A stretch of 64,000 bases of DNA from Nitrosomonas sp. (GCF_019752095.1 NZ_JAIEMO010000013.1:1-64000), one strand, 5' to 3'. Shown: positions 46,346-56,511, counted from the first letter of the stretch. Numbers and translations are program-made. Notes: generated by a model from the letters alone, not told the origin.

Positions 46346-48787
46346 ATGAATGAGCGCTTAAAAATACTGATTATCGAAGACGAGAAAATAGTTGCGCTAG
46401 ATCTAAAAAGACGCCTGTCCAAATTAGGCTACGAAATAACAGGTATGGCTGCCAACGGTCAAAAAGCGCTGGCGTTAATAAGCCAAGCTCCCCCCAATAT
46501 TATTTTGATGGATATCCATATTCAAGGAAACATGGATGGCATTGAAGTAGCCAGTATATTGCAGAAAACGCATAGTATTCCAATTATCTATCTCACTGCT
46601 TATTCCGAAGAACAAACCCTAATTCGTGCAAAAGCTACCAAGCCATACGGATATTTATTAAAACCATTCTCAGACAGAGAATTAAACATTATTATCCAAG
46701 TCAGTATAGAACGCTATGAAAGCGATACTTTATTAAAAAAAAGTGAGCAGCACTTACGCCTTGCGTTAGAGGCAGCACACATGGGTACTTGGGAGGTGGC
46801 AAGGGCTTCACATAACATATTTATGGGCAAAAGTCCCAAAGGTACTCTTGAACCCATAACTGATTGGGAAAGCTTCTTTCTTACAATTAATGAAAACGAC
46901 AAACAGAGAATTCTCAATTTTATTGACAAATTATGCAGTAAAGAAGGATTTTCAGCAGAAATAGAATTTAGTGTAAATACTCATACAGAAAAAAGCATAT
47001 GGTACAAGTTATACGGCAAATCATTTACGAATGGTGATGCTGGCAAGCACCAAGTCGTCGGCATCTTACAGGAGACCACTGAAAATCGGCTGGCCAGAGA
47101 CCGTTTGGCGCAGGCAGCCACCGTATTTAGATGCTCCACAGAAGGCATTATTATTCTTAACAAGAATAGGCTAGTTGATTGCGCCAATGATGCCTTTCAT
47201 TCCATAACCAAGTACCGGGAACAAAATATAAAGAACAAAGAATTACCTTTTCTTACCCATCAATCTCTGGGCGCAGTCATCTATGAAGAGTTGTGGCAAA
47301 GTGTTGAGAAGCACGGCCATTGGCGTGGTGAAATCAAAGTATATAAAAAAAACAAAGAGGCCATGTATATCTGGCTTACAATCGGACTCATTCCCGTCGA
47401 GGCAAATAGGGGAAGACAATTTGTCGTGATGATATCGGATATCACAAAAATTCGTGAAACGCAGAAGCAATTATCACATTTTGCATACTACGATAACCTT
47501 ACAAACTTGCCTAATCGTATGTTAACCAAAGATCGACTTAATCAGGCAATAGCGTTAGCAACTCGAGACTCATTCATGTTAGGCGTATTATTCATTGATC
47601 TGGATAACTTCAAACGTATCAACGATACTTTTGGACATAAACAAGGTGACTCTCTGCTATGCCTTCTTTCGAAAAAAATGCTATCCGTATTACGCCAAAG
47701 TGATACGTTAGGAAGGTTGAGTGGTGACGAATTTATTGCTATTGCTACAAATATTGAATCCCATGATGCCCTGATAAAAATCGCCAAGAAAATTCTGGAT
47801 TGCGTCTCGGAACCGGTATACATCGATAGTATGGAAATAATTCCGTCGTGCAGTATTGGCATCAGCGTATATCCAAGCCATTCCGATCATTCAGATCATT
47901 TAATTCAAATGGCAGACACTGCCATGTATGAGGCCAAAAATAACGGGCGCAATAATTACGCTTTCTATCATCCTGGTTTGACACAAATAGCCATTCATCA
48001 ACTCACGCGAGAAAGAGAATTACGTCAAGCGCTAATCAACAATGAATTTTTACTTCATTTTCAACCACAATTTTCTTTAGATAATAGAAAAATAACCGGA
48101 GTCGAAGCGTTAATTCGTTGGATGCACCCCAAGCAAGGATTGTTATCTCCCGCAGAAATTATTCCTATTGCCGAATCAAGTCGACTCATCATCGATATTG
48201 GCAATTGGGTTCTGATGGAAGCATGCAGGCAATTACATCAATGGCGAATTGAGGGCTTAGATAATTTGCGTATGTCTGTAAATGTTTCAATACGTCAGCT
48301 CGCAGATAAAGACCTGCAAAAATATATTGCCAGTTTATTGCACCAGTACTCTCTTCCAGCACATTTACTCGAACTGGAAATCACAGAATCCTGTCTACAA
48401 AACGAATTAATTTATATCACCTGTTTGGAGCAATTAAAGAAGCTTGGAATACTCATCTCCATAGATGATTTTGGCACAGGTTATTCTTGCTTGAGTTCGT
48501 TAAAAAATCTCCCCATACATCGTTTAAAAATCGACCAAAGCTTTATTAAAGGAATCCCGTTGGATAAAAATGATTGTGCGATTGCAGCAGCGATTCTGGC
48601 ACTCTCACAGAAGCTTAATCTTCAGGTAACAGCTGAAGGTATCGAAACACGGGACCAGGCTACTTTTTTAATCAGTCATGGTTGCTTTGAATTACAGGGT
48701 TATTTTTTCAGCAAACCCGTTTCTCCCAGCCAAATACCCAGTCTAATACGAGAATTCCCAGAAAAATTAACTAACTTAGAATTTTAA
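46346..48787 (+). CDS. Response regulator with PAS, GGDEF and EAL domains
   Basis: The 813-residue cytosolic protein starts with a receiver domain (1-~125): acidic pair E11-D12, phospho-acceptor Asp56 in ILMDIHI, Thr in YLTAYSE and Lys in LLKPFS. Two PAS-like segments follow (~135-255 and ~255-375). The GGDEF domain (~380-545) carries RLSGDEF, so the first Gly is Ser, which may lower cyclase activity. The EAL domain (~560-805) has intact GVEALIRW, ISIDDFGTGYS and VTAEGIE, so c-di-GMP hydrolysis is likely. The kinase gene 48 bp downstream is the likely partner. Confidence 0.93.
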   Translation: MNERLKILIIEDEKIVALDLKRRLSKLGYEITGMAANGQKALALISQAPPNIILMDIHIQGNMDGIEVASILQKTHSIPIIYLTAYSEEQTLIRAKATKPYGYLLKPFSDRELNIIIQVSIERYESDTLLKKSEQHLRLALEAAHMGTWEVARASHNIFMGKSPKGTLEPITDWESFFLTINENDKQRILNFIDKLCSKEGFSAEIEFSVNTHTEKSIWYKLYGKSFTNGDAGKHQVVGILQETTENRLARDRLAQAATVFRCSTEGIIILNKNRLVDCANDAFHSITKYREQNIKNKELPFLTHQSLGAVIYEELWQSVEKHGHWRGEIKVYKKNKEAMYIWLTIGLIPVEANRGRQFVVMISDITKIRETQKQLSHFAYYDNLTNLPNRMLTKDRLNQAIALATRDSFMLGVLFIDLDNFKRINDTFGHKQGDSLLCLLSKKMLSVLRQSDTLGRLSGDEFIAIATNIESHDALIKIAKKILDCVSEPVYIDSMEIIPSCSIGISVYPSHSDHSDHLIQMADTAMYEAKNNGRNNYAFYHPGLTQIAIHQLTRERELRQALINNEFLLHFQPQFSLDNRKITGVEALIRWMHPKQGLLSPAEIIPIAESSRLIIDIGNWVLMEACRQLHQWRIEGLDNLRMSVNVSIRQLADKDLQKYIASLLHQYSLPAHLLELEITESCLQNELIYITCLEQLKKLGILISIDDFGTGYSCLSSLKNLPIHRLKIDQSFIKGIPLDKNDCAIAAAILALSQKLNLQVTAEGIETRDQATFLISHGCFELQGYFFSKPVSPSQIPSLIREFPEKLTNLEF

Positions 48788-48835
48788 TTGTTATTTTCCT
48801 AGCTACTTTGACTCATGACTAAATAAAAGTAAAAC

Positions 48836-50236
48836 ATGACATCTAATCGGTATAAGAAATTCAGCAACCCTGAAGAAATGGTATATCTTGCTGTTGAGGC
48901 TTCTCCCAATGGCATGGTGATGACTAATAGTGATGGTGAAATTGTCATGGTTAATTCAGCTTCGGAGAAACTTTTCGGTTACTCTCGACAAGAGCTCATT
49001 GGAAAATCTATAGAAATTCTAATTCCAGAGGAATTTCGTATACATCATCCAGAATTACGGCTTACTTACATTAAGGAATCAAAATCTCGTCCAATGGGTC
49101 ATGGCAGGGACCTATATGGACTACACAGGAATGGTAAAAAATTTCCGGTTGAAGTTGGCCTTAATCCCGTTGAAACTAAAAGTGACGGCACCTTCGTACT
49201 AGCTGTTATCGTCGACGTTTCTGATCGCAAACAGGCCGAGAAAATGATTCATCTAGCTGTAGAAGCATCACCCAACGGCATGGTAATGACTGATCATCAA
49301 GGAAAAATCATAATGGTCAATTCTACCACCGAAGAATTATTCGGCTATCAACGCCAGGAAATGATAGGAGAACCCATAGAAATACTCATACCAATATCAC
49401 ATAGAACTCAACATCCTGAATTAAGGAGGAGTTTCTTGGAACACTCCAGCAAACGCGGCATGGGGCATGGGCGCGATCTTTATGGTTTACATAAGAGCGG
49501 CAAAGAATTTCCGGTTGAAGTTGGCTTGAATCCTATTCAAACAACTGAAGGAACTTTAGTGTTAGCTTCTATTATCGATATCACCACGCGCAAACACCAA
49601 GAAGAACAACTTATGGCCGCTCTGAAAGAAAAAGATTTATTATTATCGGAAATTCATCACAGAGTTAAGAACAACCTGCAAATTATCGACAGCCTTTTAG
49701 GAATGCAATCCGAAACTGTATATGACAGCACTGCAATCACCGTTTTGACAGAAAGTCAGAATAGAGTTAAATCGATGGCATTAATTCATCAAATCTTATA
49801 TCAGTCGCAAGATTTCTCACGAGTAGATTTTTCCAGCTTTATCGATTCTTTAGTAAATAATCTTTTAGTTTCTTACACACCAGAAACTTCTAAGATAAAA
49901 ACCAAAATTGAAACAGATGAAATTCTCATCCCAATCAATATCAGTATCCCTTTAGGTCTCCTTCTAAACGAATTATGCACAAACGCAATAAAGTATGCTT
50001 TTCCAGGAAATCGTTCGGGAACGATTCAGATTAACCTAAAACATCATAATTCAAACCAGTTGTTGATACGTATTAGTGATAATGGAATTGGTATATCAGA
50101 TGATTTTGACATTGAAAATACGCCTACACTAGGTCTACAACTCGTTCAATTGTTAAGTGAACAGATAAGCGCAGAGTTAACTATTCACCGCAGAAATCCT
50201 ACAAGTTTTACACTCATCTTTCCGAAGGATCTGTAA
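48836..50236 (+). CDS. Soluble PAS-PAS histidine kinase (HisKA_2 type)
   Basis: The 466-residue protein has no membrane helix. Two PAS domains (~15-130 and ~139-252) are close copies of each other: both hold AVEASPNGMVMT, MGHGRDLYGLH and FPVEVGLNP. A HisKA_2 domain follows with the phospho-His in EIHHRVKNNLQ near residue 275, then an ATPase domain with NELCTNAIKYAF, DNGIGI and LGLQLV. It should sense a cytosolic signal (redox, ligand or light through PAS) and pass phosphate to the receiver of the preceding gene. Its last 23 bases overlap the convergent exbD. Confidence 0.93.
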   Translation: MTSNRYKKFSNPEEMVYLAVEASPNGMVMTNSDGEIVMVNSASEKLFGYSRQELIGKSIEILIPEEFRIHHPELRLTYIKESKSRPMGHGRDLYGLHRNGKKFPVEVGLNPVETKSDGTFVLAVIVDVSDRKQAEKMIHLAVEASPNGMVMTDHQGKIIMVNSTTEELFGYQRQEMIGEPIEILIPISHRTQHPELRRSFLEHSSKRGMGHGRDLYGLHKSGKEFPVEVGLNPIQTTEGTLVLASIIDITTRKHQEEQLMAALKEKDLLLSEIHHRVKNNLQIIDSLLGMQSETVYDSTAITVLTESQNRVKSMALIHQILYQSQDFSRVDFSSFIDSLVNNLLVSYTPETSKIKTKIETDEILIPINISIPLGLLLNELCTNAIKYAFPGNRSGTIQINLKHHNSNQLLIRISDNGIGISDDFDIENTPTLGLQLVQLLSEQISAELTIHRRNPTSFTLIFPKDL

Positions 50237-50633
50237 TAAAGCCGATTCTTGTCATGCCTGCTTTAGCCGCAATGCTCATTACCCGTGCAATATGTTCATA
50301 GTGCGCCAATTTATCTGCATGAAGATGTAATTCAGCTTCAGGTTCCTGGCTTATTTTTGCAGCAAAACGCGATGCTAATTGCTCCAATACTTCGGGCTCT
50401 CCATTCCAGAATAGGCTACCATCCGCACGTATAGCCAATTCAACATGCTCAGTTTGTGTGATATTTGGAACATTCTCTGCTTTTGGCAGATCAATCTTGA
50501 CGGAATGAGTAAGAAGTGGTGCTGTAATAATAAAAATGATTAACAATACCAGCATCACATCAACCAGCGGCACCACATTAATTTCTGACATAGGGGCCTG
50601 GCGCCCGCTATCTTGCATACTTCCAAACGCCAT
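50214..50633 (-). CDS. exbD: Biopolymer transport protein ExbD
   Basis: The 139-residue protein has a short cytosolic N-terminus (SEINVVPLVDVMLVLLIIFIIT), where the Asp of the proton path sits in the single membrane helix (~20-42), and a periplasmic domain (~45-139). It works with ExbB and TonB to energise outer-membrane receptors. It follows exbB with start and stop touching (50633). The 3' end overlaps the convergent histidine kinase gene. Confidence 0.95.
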   Translation of the reverse strand: MAFGSMQDSGRQAPMSEINVVPLVDVMLVLLIIFIITAPLLTHSVKIDLPKAENVPNITQTEHVELAIRADGSLFWNGEPEVLEQLASRFAAKISQEPEAELHLHADKLAHYEHIARVMSIAAKAGMTRIGFITDPSER

Positions 50634-51391
50634 TATTGCCCCCTTTCCATCGCAACATCAATTGCGCTTGTGCTTATTTCGCGCTGCAAATGTGGCGCAG
50701 AGAATGGAGTATCATTGTTATCTCCAACCGTTATCAGTATAAACAGATCATGTGCAAAAGCTTCCAAACGCGCAAGCCAGATACGATTACGACGTACAAA
50801 AGCGTTATAGGCAAGCACTGCTGGAATGGCTACCGCCAGCCCTAACGCTGTCATGATTAATGCTTCGCCAACAGGGCCAGCGACCTTATCTAGAGTGCCC
50901 TGCCCCGAAAGTCCAATTTGTATCAGCGCATGATAAATACCCCACACCGTGCCAAATAAACCAATATAGGGTGCTGCCGAACCTGCTGTTGCGATTAACG
51001 TCAGGCCATTCTCAACTCGAGTAGCTTCCTGATCAATACCATTGCGTAAAGTACGCGTTAGAAACTCACTTGTCCCCCCTGCAGCAGCTAATTTATGCAT
51101 GCTGTGTAATTTAGAATCAGCTGCCGCATCAATACCCAGCTTAGCAAGCTCTGAGAATGCATTATTTGGTACAGCGTTTCTTAACTCAATATGGGCCGTT
51201 TGTAGTGAATCAAAACTCCAAAAATGCTTCAAAAAAGCCTCAGCACGGCGTTTAGCAATTATATTTGCAATACTTTTTGTGATAATCAGATACCAGCTCG
51301 CAATCGATAGTGATGATAGTAATACAAGTACACTGATGCCCACTCCATCAATCTGATCGAGAAAATGAGAAAAGCCGAGTCCTTGTTCCAT
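50633..51391 (-). CDS. exbB: Biopolymer transport protein ExbB
   Basis: ExbB belongs to the MotA/TolQ/ExbB proton-channel family. The 252-residue protein has three membrane helices (about 15-38, 130-155, 175-198) and the signature GLFGTVWGIYHALIQIG followed by VGEALIMTALGLAVAIPAVLAYN. The tonB-exbB-exbD order and the Fur-type promoter upstream of tonB argue for ExbB rather than TolQ. The tonB stop lies 4 bases before its start. Confidence 0.95.
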   Translation of the reverse strand: MEQGLGFSHFLDQIDGVGISVLVLLSSLSIASWYLIITKSIANIIAKRRAEAFLKHFWSFDSLQTAHIELRNAVPNNAFSELAKLGIDAAADSKLHSMHKLAAAGGTSEFLTRTLRNGIDQEATRVENGLTLIATAGSAAPYIGLFGTVWGIYHALIQIGLSGQGTLDKVAGPVGEALIMTALGLAVAIPAVLAYNAFVRRNRIWLARLEAFAHDLFILITVGDNNDTPFSAPHLQREISTSAIDVAMERGQ

Positions 51392-51394
51392 GAA

Positions 51395-52102
51395 TTAATT
51401 TCCTTGCAGTACAAAATTAAAAGGCTGTAAGGCTATCGCTCGAACGGGCTGGCCGTTACGCAACGACGGATTACAGTGCCAGCTCTTCACTGCAGCCAAT
51501 GCCGCAGTATCAAGACGATCATAGCCACTGCTATTAAGAACTTTTGCATCATCAATACGCCCACTCTCATCCAGCTCTACACGCAACACCAATTTACCCT
51601 CTTCACCCATGCGTCGCGAAATGGCAGGATACGCTGGCGGAGATAATTTTGGGCAAGAAACGGATAATTCCGAAGCCAACGTCATAGGTCCCGTTGGCAT
51701 TTGTGCTGGTGCAGCATCCGGTAAAGATATGGATTCCCTCGTTTGCTCCCGAACCAGTGCCGGCAATGGCTCTGGCACAGGCTCGACATTCTCTTGTTTA
51801 GGAATTGCGGGAGCTCTAGCAACAAGACGCTCTTGTTTGGGCTTGAACACAGGCTTTTTGGCTGGCTGAAGCCTAACAGGCACAGGTTTCGGCAATGCTT
51901 CAGGAGCGGCACGCGGTATTGACGGAGTAATTAGCTCAGCAAACAATGTAACCATCTGATCAGGAGCTGTAATTAAGCGCTGATTCCATAACACATAAAA
52001 TAATGCAGCGTGCACTACCAGTACAAACAACAACCCCGGCAACGAGATAAGGCGTTGTTGCTGCTCAAGATATTCACTATTTCTCCAAGAGAATGATTGC
52101 AT
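51395..52102 (-). CDS. tonB: Energy transducer TonB
   Basis: I start TonB at ATG 52102 (MQSFSWRNSEYLEQQQRLIS), giving 235 residues; the frame is open to 52213 but that part is not TonB-like. One membrane helix (~22-42, LPGLLFVLVVHAALFYVLW) precedes a Pro/Lys-rich spacer (KPVPVRLQPAKKPVFKPKQE). The C-terminal domain contains YPAISRRMGEEGKLVLRVELDESG and the end SWHCNPSLRNGQPVRAIALQPFNF. It couples the proton motive force to outer-membrane siderophore or other receptors; no receptor gene is adjacent. Confidence 0.93.
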   Translation of the reverse strand: MQSFSWRNSEYLEQQQRLISLPGLLFVLVVHAALFYVLWNQRLITAPDQMVTLFAELITPSIPRAAPEALPKPVPVRLQPAKKPVFKPKQERLVARAPAIPKQENVEPVPEPLPALVREQTRESISLPDAAPAQMPTGPMTLASELSVSCPKLSPPAYPAISRRMGEEGKLVLRVELDESGRIDDAKVLNSSGYDRLDTAALAAVKSWHCNPSLRNGQPVRAIALQPFNFVLQGN

Positions 52103-52261
52103 TACAGAATAACAAATCCAGAAAAATATACTTATTATTGACTTGAAAATACTGCAAGCTAATGCGCTGATTTGACAAATAACATGTATGTATATGAACG
52201 CTACACCAACCAATGCACTGCTCTAAATATACTGACCAGAAACTAAGCTGGCCAGCATTTC

Positions 52262-52290
52262 ATGATAACGCAAACGATAATAATTATCAA
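52262..52290 (-). promoter_or_regulatory. tonB promoter with overlapping Fur box
   Basis: Read on the minus strand, TTGATA (52290-52285) is a -35 element, followed after exactly 17 bp by TATCAT (52267-52262) as -10. GATAATAATTATC at 52276-52288 is a perfect GATAAT-N-ATTATC Fur-type palindrome that covers the -35, so iron-loaded Fur would block RNA polymerase. The start site would lie near 52255, about 150 bases before tonB. Confidence 0.75.
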
Positions 52291-52424
52291 TCAGTAGATT
52301 AAGCTTAATGTGGTGATAATTTGTCAAAACGATACAGAAAGTCTTTTCATGCACAAAAATTCTTTTCCACTGCATAGGCTGACAGATAGTAATATAGTGC
52401 GATCACATCCGATCTAATTCAAAC

Positions 52425-52841
52425 ATGACTTACACCACACCCGGTTTCTGGCGTCGCATTATTTGTCTGATTTATGAGTTTCTGCTTCTATTGGCCGTTT
52501 TGCTATTTGCGGGATTTATTTTTCATCTTATCTTTAAAGACACGCAAGCTTTTTATTTCCGGCCATTATTTCAATTTTATCTACTCTTAGTTATGGGATA
52601 TTACTTCACCTGGTTTTGGACACATGGCGGACAGACTTTGGCCATGCAAACTTGGAAGATGCGTGTTGTGACTGCAGATGGCGACAGTTTAACAAAGAAA
52701 CAAGCCATCATTCGTTACCTGCTCGCAATAACAGGTATTTTTCTTTTTGGGTGCGGAATCATCTGGGCGTTTTTTGACCGTGATCACCAATTTCTCCATG
52801 ATCGTATAGCAGGGACTCGTATCATTTTATTGGCAGGCTAA
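52425..52841 (+). CDS. RDD family membrane protein
   Basis: The 138-residue protein has the RDD domain: PGFWRRIICLIYEFLLLLA holds the first Arg, and FFDRDHQFLHDRIAGTRII the two Asp positions that name the family. Three to four membrane helices are visible (about 15-38, 50-66, 95-115). RDD proteins are small membrane proteins, some linked to Na+ or Li+/H+ exchange in other bacteria; the role here is not known. It is divergent from tonB with ~320 bp between. Confidence 0.9.
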   Translation: MTYTTPGFWRRIICLIYEFLLLLAVLLFAGFIFHLIFKDTQAFYFRPLFQFYLLLVMGYYFTWFWTHGGQTLAMQTWKMRVVTADGDSLTKKQAIIRYLLAITGIFLFGCGIIWAFFDRDHQFLHDRIAGTRIILLAG

Positions 52842-53060
52842 GGCTCAATAAAAATCAACTAATCCTTTTACGATAGTCGACTCATTACTTTGTTTCTTTT
52901 ATAAAAACTTACATGCGCATTTTTAGACTAAGTTATAAAAAAGTGTATACTAAACGGATTGTTATGATTTCCACTACGTAAATAATTAAGAATTTAAAGA
53001 ATGGTTTCAATAATCCGTTAATATAACAACCTCACATCTACATTAGCGATCATTTAAATA

Positions 53061-53993
53061 ATGCGTAGCCAAATTTTCTCAGCAATCACTAGCTTGAAAC
53101 TCCATCTTAGAGAACTCCCCATCCAAGCTAACTGCTTTGTTATCTTTGCCGCAACAATAGCCATTTTCGTCACTGATTTAAGTCTCCCCTTGGGTGTTGC
53201 CGCTGGCGTCCCTTATGCACTGGTAATATTCGCTAGTCTATGGGTCAGTGGAGTTCAATTTACCTATCTAATTACCACGCTCGGATTTACTCTAACCATT
53301 GCGGGATACTTTCTATCATCGTACATGGTTGTCCCGTTAGATATTGTATTGTTTAATCGGGGGATCACTTTATTACTGATCATTTGCTCCGCATACATGG
53401 TGATTAAAATCAAAAGAGCAAATGTGGATATCACTACGTTAATGAATCAGATATTGATCGATCCTGTCACGGGATACAAAAACCGCCAAGCTTTTGAAAC
53501 CGAACTCGATACAGAAATAGTGCGTAGCAAACGATATCAACGGAGTTTATCCATCGCGATTATCGATATTGATCTTTTGAAATTATTCAGTGACAACTAT
53601 GACTATAAAAGCAAAAACGATTCCATTAAAAGAATTTCCCAAGAAATTAAAACTAACATCAGAATAACCGATTTTCTTTATCGTATTGATATCAATGTAT
53701 TTGCCATAGTATTTTCTGAGACAGATTTGATCGAAACTAAAAAAGTATGTGAAGCTATACGCAAGAAAATCTCTTCCGTCATAGATAAGAACGCTGATAA
53801 CAAAATCATGATAAGCATCGGTATCGCGATGCTTGAAGAAACAGATAACAAAATCAATCTCTGCAAACGCGCAGAAAATGCACTCTTTATTTCAAAACAA
53901 AATGGAGGACATCAGGTTTCCACCTTGCCTACGATCGCCAACAAAGAAAAAACCACTGTCGCCGCCATTTTGTCACGCTCGAGATCTGATTGA
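53061..53993 (+). CDS. Membrane protein with degenerate GGDEF domain
   Basis: The 310-residue protein has four to five membrane helices in residues ~25-120 and a GGDEF-fold domain (~130-295) that begins LIDPVTGYKNRQAFETEL. The active-site loop should read GGDEF but here reads RIDINVFAIVF, and the substrate segment is SDNYDYKSKNDS, so it should not make c-di-GMP. Such domains can bind GTP or c-di-GMP or pair with another protein. It is monocistronic. The start at ATG 53061 lacks a clear Shine-Dalgarno; TATACT at 52946-52951 is a possible -10. Confidence 0.85.
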   Translation: MRSQIFSAITSLKLHLRELPIQANCFVIFAATIAIFVTDLSLPLGVAAGVPYALVIFASLWVSGVQFTYLITTLGFTLTIAGYFLSSYMVVPLDIVLFNRGITLLLIICSAYMVIKIKRANVDITTLMNQILIDPVTGYKNRQAFETELDTEIVRSKRYQRSLSIAIIDIDLLKLFSDNYDYKSKNDSIKRISQEIKTNIRITDFLYRIDINVFAIVFSETDLIETKKVCEAIRKKISSVIDKNADNKIMISIGIAMLEETDNKINLCKRAENALFISKQNGGHQVSTLPTIANKEKTTVAAILSRSRSD

Positions 53994-54061
53994 TTCCATT
54001 TTATTGACACAAATCAAGCATCCTCTGCACAAATACATCAATTCTTTTTAGCTACAGAAAA

Positions 54062-54081
54062 AATGCATTTATCGATGCATT
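54062..54081. repeat. Inverted repeat upstream of ftsK
   Basis: AATGCAT (54062-54068) and ATGCATT (54075-54081) form a perfect 7-bp inverted repeat with a 6-base loop. It lies just upstream of a TATAAT at 54107-54112 that is the best -10 for ftsK, so a regulator site is possible. No -35 is convincing. Confidence 0.4.
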
Positions 54082-54155
54082 GAAGAAATTACTTCAAATT
54101 CTCTTATATAATCCAGGGTATCCATCAGACAAAACCTTACGTTTCTGAGACACCC

Positions 54156-56456
54156 ATGAGTTTATTGAACAAGCCGATGGCCAAAAAATCAAGCGGCCAT
54201 TCCTTCTCACCCAGAGTAGCCCGATTATTACGTGAATCCGGGCTATTGATATTGATGGGTGCCGCACTTTATCTAATATTGATTTTTACTAGCTATGACC
54301 GTAGTGATGCCGGCTGGTCGCATAGCGGTGACTTTAATCAGATCCAAAATGCAGGGGGACATGCCGGCGCATGGCTAGCTGACTTATTGCTGTATTTATT
54401 TGGTGCATCTGCATGGTGGTGGGTTCCTTTCTTTCTGTCTGCAATTGCGTGGAGCTATCGCCGAATAGATACAGTCGGTATCTTTGATCGGCATTCCGCG
54501 TTACTTTCTCTTGGCGGTTTTTTACTGTTGTTATCAGCCAGCAGCGGTCTGGAATCGCTCAGATTTTACTCCATCAACATTTCACTCCCTTTACTACCGG
54601 GCGGAATGCTAGGCAACACAATTAGTCATTATCTCTCGCAAATACTGGGATTTACGGGCGCAACTCTGACATTATTAATACTTATCGCTGTCGGCTTTAG
54701 TCAATTTACCGGCTTGTCATGGGTTCGATTTGTAGAAATGCTTGGTGAAAGTGTTGAAAATCTATTATTACTACTCAAAAATGCATGGGAAACAAGACAA
54801 GACAAATTTGCAGGTATCGTTGCATCTCATGTCCGAGGAAAAGCCGTTGAGAGCGAGAAAAAACGCATAGAAAATAATCCGATTCTGCATATCGAACCAC
54901 CGACAACCAGTATTATTAAATCTCAGCGCATTATCAAAGAGAAACAGCCTTCCTTATTTTCGGATTTGCCTGACTCACCACTACCGCCATTGCGTCTTCT
55001 AGATGAACCGGATAAAGATTTTGAAATATTATCCAAAGAAACCCTTGAATTCACCTCTCGCCTGATTGAACGGAAACTCAAGGAATTTGGTGTCGATGTT
55101 AAAGTTGTTGCAGCCTTCCCCGGGCCTGTCATCACCCGCTATGAAATTGAGCCGGCTATTGGCGTCAAGGGCAATCAAGTCATTAATCTGGTAAAAGATC
55201 TGGCACGCGCATTATCGGTTGCCAGTATCCGGGTAGTCGAAACTATTCCAGGAAAAACCACCATGGGACTGGAAATTCCCAATCCTAAGCGCCAAATTGT
55301 CCGACTCCAGGAGATTCTCAGTTCTCAGGTGTATGCCGATTCCGTTTCACCATTGACCATTGCATTAGGTAAAGATATCAGCGGGCGTCCGATTGTATCG
55401 GATTTAGCTAAAATGCCTCATGCGCTGGTAGCTGGAACCACCGGTTCAGGCAAATCGGTTGCGATCAATGCAGTGATTCTAAGCCTTATTTATAAAACCA
55501 CACCCGATCAAACCCGCTTGATCCTGATTGATCCAAAAATGCTGGAACTATCGGTATATGAAGGCATTCCGCATTTACTGACGCCGGTTGTCACCGATAT
55601 GCGCGAAGCTGCTAGTGCATTACGCTGGTGTGTCGCCGAAATGGAGCGTCGTTATAAGCTGATGTCTGCATTAGGTGTGCGCAATCTCGGTGGTTACAAT
55701 CAGAAAATACAAGAAGCGATTAAAAATGAAGAACCCGTAGTTGATCCGCTGACGCTACCTGAGGAAGAACAAGAATATCTAGAAGAATTGCCACTGATTG
55801 TCGTGGTCATTGATGAGTTAGCCGATTTGATGATGGTCGCCGGCAAGAAAGTTGAACAATTAATTGCTCGGCTTGCGCAAAAAGCACGTGCATCTGGCAT
55901 TCATCTGTTATTGGCAACCCAACGCCCATCCGTTGATGTGATAACCGGTCTGATTAAAGCAAATATTCCAACCCGAATTGCTTTTCAAGTATCGAGCAAG
56001 ATTGATTCACGTACCATCCTCGATCAAATGGGAGCCGAAGCCTTACTGGGTCAAGGTGACATGCTGTACTTACCGCCCGGCAGCGGCTATCCGCAACGTA
56101 TTCATGGTGCTTTTGTCGCCGATCATGAAGTGCATAAGGTGGTTGAATATCTTAAAGAACATGGAGAACCCAACTACATCGAAGAAATTCTTAAGATCGA
56201 TGAAGAAGACAGTGATGCCGGCAATTCACTCGATTTTAAAAAGCCATCCGAAGGTGAGACCGACCCGCTCTATGACGAAGCCGTTGCCATCGTAATCAAA
56301 ACTCGCCGGGCCTCTATCTCTCTCGTGCAAAGAAATTTGCGAATCGGCTATAATCGTGCCGCCCGTCTTGTAGAAGATATGGAACGAGCCGGCTTGGTTT
56401 CTTCAATGCAAAGTAACGGTAATCGGGAAGTACTAGCTCCGGCACGTAACGAATAA
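54156..56456 (+). CDS. ftsK: DNA translocase FtsK
   Basis: FtsK pumps chromosome DNA through the septum and aids XerCD dimer resolution. The 766-residue protein has four membrane helices (~27-190), a short linker (~200-290) compared with the E. coli protein, and a RecA-like motor (~300-690) with Walker [10 protein letters not shown] and Walker [15 protein letters not shown]. The C-terminal gamma winged helix (~700-762, [21 protein letters not shown]) reads KOPS sequences. lolA follows, as in many betaproteobacteria. Confidence 0.97.
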   Translation: MSLLNKPMAKKSSGHSFSPRVARLLRESGLLILMGAALYLILIFTSYDRSDAGWSHSGDFNQIQNAGGHAGAWLADLLLYLFGASAWWWVPFFLSAIAWSYRRIDTVGIFDRHSALLSLGGFLLLLSASSGLESLRFYSINISLPLLPGGMLGNTISHYLSQILGFTGATLTLLILIAVGFSQFTGLSWVRFVEMLGESVENLLLLLKNAWETRQDKFAGIVASHVRGKAVESEKKRIENNPILHIEPPTTSIIKSQRIIKEKQPSLFSDLPDSPLPPLRLLDEPDKDFEILSKETLEFTSRLIERKLKEFGVDVKVVAAFPGPVITRYEIEPAIGVKGNQVINLVKDLARALSVASIRVVETIPGKTTMGLEIPNPKRQIVRLQEILSSQVYADSVSPLTIALGKDISGRPIVSDLAKMPHALVAGTTGSGKSVAINAVILSLIYKTTPDQTRLILIDPKMLELSVYEGIPHLLTPVVTDMREAASALRWCVAEMERRYKLMSALGVRNLGGYNQKIQEAIKNEEPVVDPLTLPEEEQEYLEELPLIVVVIDELADLMMVAGKKVEQLIARLAQKARASGIHLLLATQRPSVDVITGLIKANIPTRIAFQVSSKIDSRTILDQMGAEALLGQGDMLYLPPGSGYPQRIHGAFVADHEVHKVVEYLKEHGEPNYIEEILKIDEEDSDAGNSLDFKKPSEGETDPLYDEAVAIVIKTRRASISLVQRNLRIGYNRAARLVEDMERAGLVSSMQSNGNREVLAPARNE

Positions 56457-56511
56457 TCCAATTTCCAGCTGCTATACTTTGCTCTACACACCCATTTCAT
56501 TAAAGGAACCT

